Assembly (NCBI GenBank): GCA_034769895.1
Contig: CM068369.1
Location: 423,609,479 to 423,673,478 of the forward strand
Source: Magicicada septendecula
Lineage: Eukaryota > Arthropoda > Insecta > Hemiptera > Cicadidae
DNA length: 64,000 bases
Reading direction: 5' to 3'
Below, one piece after another: positions 58,579 to 64,000 of this stretch (positions are counted from its first letter, which is position 1; each line of letters opens with the position of its first letter). The notes beneath the pieces are model-generated. The model was given only the letters and a program-made list of their open reading frames with translations. It did no database searches and was not told the DNA's origin. A program made the translations under genes and the position numbers.

Positions 58579-59955
58579 TTAACCGTAGTCTGTCACTTCA
58601 TTTGCTCTCATTGTCCGGATGACCATAGTCTTCATCATCGTTCCGGTACTAGTGACATCTCTGGCCTTTGTCTTGTATTTCATTTTCCTAGCTGCTATTC
58701 CTTTGTTGGCTGCTAAGCTTATTCGGCTCCCTCTATCATAGTGTTTTATATACCAGTACGTCTCTGGTCCATCAATGATCAATGATACCATTGACAATCT
58801 ACCATATATCTCCATCCCTGTTGTATTCCATTTACCTCTGATCACTTCCCCGTGGTAAACTACTGTCTGCTGGTAAACCATTTCTGAGATTACCATCAAT
58901 CTATTTCCATAATTTCTGGAACTCACGATTTCTTCATTGTTGGTAATAGGGATATTATCATTATCAAATAAACCATGGTTCATCATTTCCATTTCTTCCC
59001 TTGTTTTCATTAATTTCTTTGGATGCCTTCTTTTCATTCTCTTTTGTTTCACTTCCATATCCTTAGTATTTTCTTTCTTCCCGTTCGTTTTCTTTTCAGG
59101 TAACACTATCACTGGCTCCATTGTTTTATTGTTTGGTATTTCCTTTCGTTCTGGTTTGCTGTTGTCCAGTGTCTTATCCAATTCTTCATCCAAGGATGTG
59201 ACATTTTTATCTATTTCACTCAAACCTTCCTTCAAGATTTGTCTGTATTCTTTTCTATCCCTTCTTTCCTCTTCCCTGTCTTCTTTCATTTCCTTATGCC
59301 ATCGTCGGTTATCCTCCCTTATTTCTTCTCTTAACCGTTGGTAGTCCTCTCTTAACTCTTTCCTTAACTGTTGACGATCACTTTCGATTTTCTTATTGGT
59401 TTCTTCCATCTTTTCTTCCAAATTCTTCTTATTTTCTTCCATTTTCTTTTCCACCTTTTTACTGGTTTCCTCAATTCTCTTATTGGTCCTTTCTATTTTA
59501 CGGCCCAATTCTTCTTTTGTTTCTTGGTTGTCCTTCTTCAATTCTTCCCTTAAAGATTGGTTATCATTCTTCAAATCTTCTAATCTTTTATTATTTTCTT
59601 CTGTGGTAGAATCCATTTTCTTGTTCAAGTTTTCTTCGGTGGAATCCATTTTCTTGCTTAATTCTTCCTTGGTTGCTTGGTTGTCCTTCTTCAATTCTTC
59701 TTTCGTTGCTTGGTTGTCCTTCCTTAAGTTTTCTTCCATCTTCTTGCTGTTTTCTTCCATTCTCATGAACATTTCCATAATTTTCTCTAAAATCGGATCT
59801 TCTGTTGTTTTGGATTTCTCCTGGTCTTGGACATGGACGTCCCCTGTTTGAGTGGATATTTCGGGTTGTTTCTCTAGTGGTGCTGGTTGTTGATGTTCTA
59901 CCCGTTCTAGTATTTTTTCCACGTCCTCCACTGGGGTCGCCTCCTTATCCTCCAT
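58579..59955 (-). CDS. Coiled-coil protein of the giant-repeat element
   Basis: Minus-strand ORF; ATG at 59955 (MEDKEATPVEDVEK) gives about 458 residues, and the open frame extends further upstream to at least 60009. The first 70 residues are acidic, then about 220 residues of highly charged Lys/Glu heptad-like sequence with tandem units KKDNQATKEEL, KKMDSTEENL and KEELREDYQRLREEIRED, a long coiled coil. A basic stretch (KKTNGKKENTK to KRMKRRHPKK) follows. The C-terminal 130 residues are not low complexity (VYQQTVVYHGEVIRGKWNTT, YWYIKHYDRGSRISL). No gag, protease or RT motif. The start lies about 150 bp inside the primer-site-like sequence, the place of gag in an LTR element. A particle or RNA-binding role is a guess. 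Intact, in keeping with a young insertion. Confidence 0.65.
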   Translation of the reverse strand: MEDKEATPVEDVEKILERVEHQQPAPLEKQPEISTQTGDVHVQDQEKSKTTEDPILEKIMEMFMRMEENSKKMEENLRKDNQATKEELKKDNQATKEELSKKMDSTEENLNKKMDSTTEENNKRLEDLKNDNQSLREELKKDNQETKEELGRKIERTNKRIEETSKKVEKKMEENKKNLEEKMEETNKKIESDRQQLRKELREDYQRLREEIREDNRRWHKEMKEDREEERRDRKEYRQILKEGLSEIDKNVTSLDEELDKTLDNSKPERKEIPNNKTMEPVIVLPEKKTNGKKENTKDMEVKQKRMKRRHPKKLMKTREEMEMMNHGLFDNDNIPITNNEEIVSSRNYGNRLMVISEMVYQQTVVYHGEVIRGKWNTTGMEIYGRLSMVSLIIDGPETYWYIKHYDRGSRISLAANKGIAARKMKYKTKARDVTSTGTMMKTMVIRTMRANEVTDYG

Positions 59956-60099
59956 ATCGAGTTCTTTCTCGGCCTCCGCCGCTCTCTTCTTTGATGTGAC
60001 ACGGCGCAATATTTTCCCTGATTCCCTGGCTGGGTAACCGCTGCCAAGCTGAATTAGGAATTGGGTAAGTAATTACCGCCTTTCAACCCCTAATTACAG

Positions 60100-60117
60100 C
60101 CCTTTAGTTGGACGCCA
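60100..60117 (-). promoter_or_regulatory. Primer-binding-site-like sequence
   Basis: Minus strand TGGCGTCCAACTAAAGGG, four bases from the end of the 5' terminal repeat. It resembles the TGGCGxCCAACxxxGGG type of primer-binding site common in LTR retroelements. The tRNA was not determined. Confidence 0.6.
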
Positions 60118-60121
60118 AATT

Positions 60122-63100
60122 TGTAATAAAACAATTAGTGGTGCTAGTAATAATAATAAAATGATAAATAATATTTCTGTCGTGTTATTCTGTCCCACGT
60201 TGGATACGTCAAATTTGTAATAAAACAATTAATTACCGTTCTATGGTGTTCTAAAATTCTGATGTAATCAAGCCCCACAAGTTGGGTTCACCAAATTTGT
60301 AATAAAACGATAATGTGAAATAAATAACGGTTGTAAAAATGTGTGTAGTAACGTATCTAATATCTTCTTGTCTTCTAAGCTCTTACTGTTGATCTTCGCT
60401 TTGGTAATAAAACCATACTATAATTGTAATTGTAGAGTGTTCTGGTATAATATTATCCAGGATAATTTTTATGGTGTGTATGTGTAGTAGTGATGTTCCG
60501 CTCTGGGAATCGTCGATTTGGTAAAGTTCCTGGTCTTTGTTATTGGTAATTGGGATGTTATTACCATCAATTAAATAAAGTGTATTTTGCTGTGTAGCAA
60601 ATTGAAATAAAATATAAATTTAAAATTTATATTTATAAAAAAAAAATAATTTCGGAAAAAATATTTTCGAAGTATTTATGTGCTTAATATTTAGGAATAA
60701 ATTGAGGTTGTGGATCGTAATTATAATTATAATAGTAAGGTGTTTAATTTGGTAATAAATTTCTGTTCGGTAAATTTGTTAAAAAGATAATCCAATTAAC
60801 TTCAAGTTAGGCGAAAACGGCTCTCTTCTTCTTACTCTTGAAATGTTGTAGTTTCGCATATACTGCCTTTAAAGATTATCTATTTTTCTTGGTTAATTAA
60901 TGATTATGTCCTTTGATAAGAGAAATCAACTCCAATTTACCAAAAAACAAACAAATACGTTTATTAAATACAATAATAAGGTTGGTCGATTAATTAATCG
61001 AGGTTACAAGCCATATCGACTCGCTCTGGGTCGGTCGATATTAGAAGTTTTACAATTGTATTATTTAAACAGGTTCTTTGAACGGTTATTTATATAAAAA
61101 GCCAGAGAAGGTCAGGGACATGAAAGTATAACACTTACAATTCAAAAAAGGTCTTAAATTTAAACAATATACTGGTAATTATTAATAATAAAGTTTATAT
61201 ATAATTTTGTTCAAACCAGAAAGCACTTAGCCGTCTCTAATTGAGGTGACGGAACTGGATCAGAATGGCCGCCTGACGCATGCGCGTTGAAAGCTTCTAA
61301 TGTAAACAACGTACTTGTTGAGATAATATGTCCCTTCTTCGGTTAAATGTTCTTCGCTACGGTATATGATCTTCTGGGGTATAGTTTATTGTCACTGGTG
61401 TTAGATGGAAACGTTCACTTGGTGTAAAAATGTTGTTAAATAGGTATATCAACTGGTGTTTATGTGTGTCAGTTAACCTCGAATTTTCACTTGGTGTTTG
61501 ATGCGATTTCAGTGTTATTTCATGTAATTGGTTATATGTGATTTCGTTTATAGGTGTTATGTAGTTCGTGGGTCAACTTCACCACTTCACTTTCATTAAA
61601 ATAGTTAAAAACTTAGTTTACATAAAATGATTCAGAACTCCGTTGTAGCATAACGTCCATTAAAGGTTGGTTCAATCAAATATTCACAAGAAGTGCTCTC
61701 TTCGAGGTATAATAATGAACTGTCTGTATTTCCTTCATCTCATGAAAATCTTAGCCTATATAATATAGTTCAGACATTGTTTCACATCGCCTTAACTTCC
61801 GACACGTTTTAAAATAGTACACTATGCTCAAAAAATAATTCTGTTATTAGTTAACTGTTTGTAATATTAAATACATATTCGTTTTCACTATTCTATTCTA
61901 CTTATTTTGATAGTAATTAAGTTAGTATTACAAAGTTTTATCTGAAAATTATATTTCTTATAATTTTTTGGGAGGTAGGCCTAAAATTATACTTCCCTGT
62001 CTTCTATGTAAATAATAGCCATTTTAACTAATATAATTATTATTCTATGAAATCTGAAATTTGTATAATTATCAATTCTCACTTATTTTATTGCAATTTA
62101 GTATACTAATGATGGTTTTTTAATATAATTCAATTGTATATGACTTCCCCTAGGATAGTGTTAGTTAATCTATTTCAGTTTTAATGGTATTTTATTAGAC
62201 AATTAAATAATTTTACTCATATAATGACCATATCTTTAGAAAGCCTTATTTACATAGTATTTAATATGTTGGGTGTATCTTGCCCAAATATTGTCAGTTT
62301 GACTGGTTTATAAGATTAGGTTTATTAATTATTCTGCATTTTAACTTTATTATATTGCCTAGATTTGAATTGTGGCTATTTGCAGAATGTTTTACTCATG
62401 TAATTATTTTATTTCCTTCTCTGACTTCTGACTCTGATATATTTGATTAAAAATTAGTTCTCTGATCTGGCATAACAGTAATTATAGATTATACAATTAA
62501 AATATAACACCCAGATATATAACACTGGTGTTCTTAATAACATTGTTTTGGTATATCACCTAATAACAATAAAAAGTATTTCTACAACATTGGAATGATA
62601 TCTAATTTTAGATAATGCATTCCTAAATTAACATGAACAATAAAATAACAATTATAATACTAATATTTCTTATGACTAACCCTTACTTATCTAAATGCTA
62701 TATTTAATTGGAACCCAACATTTGGATCCATATATAATTGTTAATACCTTCTACAACTTCATCATAAACAGTTAGTTCTGTAATTCCCCATTTTATAAGA
62801 TTTATGCCCCCTCTTAAAGTATAACCCTGGCTATCTAAGTTATATTCCATTCTATGGAATGTTCATATCGCTTTAGTAGCTTTTATTTAGTAATATTACT
62901 ACTTCATTATCAAAGTAGGCACTGTTCACAAAACTTAAAGTTTGTTACTATGTACTGCAACTCATGTACCTTTCTTAAAGTTTATTAGTTATAATTTGAT
63001 CACTTACACTTTTCCATGGTGAATTATTACTATATTTACTAGTCTTTTTCTAGTTTTTAATATGAAATATTCAACCATGGGGGAACTGTGAAGATTTGTT

Positions 63101-64000
63101 TATACACATTACACAATAACTTTTTGAATGCACTAATATTTACTACAGCTAACACTTTTAGTTTTTTGTCAGTTTTACAGTGATATGGTTTTTTAATGTG
63201 TTATACTTTCTCTTTGGGCATTCATTGATTTTGGGGTTTTTTGGGGTTCTATCCCTATGGGGTTTTTGTTTTATATGGGTCGTCTTAATTATTCTTCTTT
63301 CTTCTTGAGTTTGGTTCTTCTTTATTCTTCCTTCTTCTGTAGATTTAGTTTTGATTATTCTTCTTTCTTCTTTGAGTTTTAATTGTTCTTCCTTATTCTT
63401 TAGCTTTGATTGTTCTTCCTTCTTCTGTCTTCAGTAGCTTTGATTGTTCTTCTTTCTTCCTTCTTCTGTAGTAGTAGTTTTAATTAGTTCTGCTTTCTTC
63501 TCTAGATTTAGTTTGTTCTTCTTTCTTCCTTCTTCAGTAATAGTAGTTTTAATTAGTTCTTCCTTCTTCAGTAGTTTTAATTATTCTTCTTTCTTCTGTC
63601 TTCAGTAGCTTTGATTGTTCTTCTTTCTTCCTTCTTCTGTAGTAGTAGTTTTAATTATTCTTCTTTCTTCTTTGAGTTTTAATTGTTCTTCCTTCTTCTT
63701 TAGCTTTGATTGTTCTTCCTTCTTCTGTCTTCAGTAGCTTTGATTGTTCTTCTTTCTTCCTTCTTCTGTAGTAGTAGTTTTAATTAGTTCTTCTTTCTTC
63801 TCTAGATTTAGTTTGTTCTTCTTTCTTCCTTCTTCAGTAATAGTAGTTTTAATTAGTTCTTCCTTCTTCCTTCTTCAGTAGTTTTAATTATTCTTCTTTC
63901 TTCTGTCTTCAGTAGCTTTGATTGTTCTTCTTTCTTCCTTCTTCTGTAGTAGTAGTTTTAATTAGTCTTCTTTCTTCTTTAGTTTTAATTGTTCTTCTGT
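60122..64000 (-). repeat. 5' giant terminal repeat (right copy, cut by window end)
   Basis: Matches 52854-56734 with a few substitutions (for example near 61229, 61238 and 62395) and a 3-bp indel near 62566. The promoter of the element would lie in this copy. The right end and the flanking target duplication are outside the window. Confidence 0.92.
63286..64000 (+). repeat. TTC-rich minisatellite, second copy
   Basis: Same array as 56020-56960, running off the window. Confidence 0.95.

Larger units (their letters stand above)
52854..64000 (-). mobile_element. Young element with giant terminal direct repeats
   Basis: 52854-56734 is repeated almost exactly at 60122-64000, where the window ends, so each repeat is at least 3.88 kb. 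By eye I see fewer than ten differences. The repeat's left end reads TGTAATAAAAC (…TTTTATTACA on the minus strand). At the inner border of the right copy a primer-binding-site-like TGGCGTCCAACTAAAGGG lies 4 bases from it (60117 down to 60100). This fits a minus-strand LTR element with its 5' LTR at the right. The internal part (about 57-60.1 kb) encodes only a coiled-coil protein; no RT, integrase or protease. It resembles a large non-autonomous retrotransposon. A plain tandem duplication of 7.27 kb is the main alternative. Confidence 0.7.

Noticed and set aside
58937..59851. Hydrophobic plus-strand frames resembling membrane proteins
   Set aside because: They are the antisense of the Lys/Glu-rich coiled coil (K/E codons read backwards give F/L/S).
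36664..64000. Further upstream dynein exons on the minus strand
   Set aside because: I looked through the minus-strand frames and found no convincing dynein peptide. They may be short, or beyond the window.

Overview
The window is AT-rich, intron-rich eukaryotic DNA, almost certainly from an arthropod and most likely an insect. It holds exons of an animal ciliary motor gene, and most of the rest is transposable elements of types common in insects (mariner, Tigger/pogo, ZMYM1-like hAT, Ty3/gypsy, Jockey-like LINE, Penelope-like, Helitron). No bacterial-style operon, CRISPR array, tRNA or rRNA was recognised.

Host gene. Four minus-strand exons (36664-36486, 33575-33352, 8270-8165, 2908-2768) read through in compatible phases with GT/AG borders. 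They encode the AAA2-AAA3 part of cytoplasmic dynein-2 heavy chain (DYNC2H1, the motor of retrograde intraflagellar transport), including a Walker A motif whose last codon is split by an intron. The intron after the Walker A exon is about 25 kb and has been filled by transposons. The rest of the gene lies outside the window or was not recognised.

Layout. 1-4.4 kb: LINE and mariner remnants around dynein exon 2768-2908. 4.4-8 kb: a mariner remnant split by a composite with inverted hammerhead-ribozyme arms, which in turn contains a long-TIR DNA transposon with a Cys-rich ORF. 10-12.4 kb: a hammerhead-bearing foldback element with a Tigger inserted in its target duplication. 13.5-27.7 kb: a 14-kb hAT transposon holding a full-length Ty3/gypsy element. 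29.4-32.9 kb: a second, older hAT. 33.9-35 kb: an old Penelope-like (PLE) fragment. 36.7-41.8 kb: a head-to-head PLE pair with hammerhead motifs at both ends and a solo LTR in its reverse transcriptase. 42-46 kb: A-rich DNA without clear genes. 46.1-46.3 kb: a second foldback copy. 46.6-51.4 kb: a Helitron that lost its Rep core and carries an inverted copy of its own 3' end. 51.4-52.4 kb: a second helicase fragment. 52.9-64 kb: a young element with terminal repeats of at least 3.9 kb, a coiled-coil ORF as its only long reading frame, and repeated primer-binding-site-like modules.

The most unusual items are the giant-terminal-repeat coiled-coil element, the hammerhead-bearing foldback elements with 12-14 bp target duplications, the inverted-hammerhead composite with its Cys-rich TIR element, and the Helitron with the inverted 3' end. 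All identifications come from reading motifs by eye; no database search was possible.
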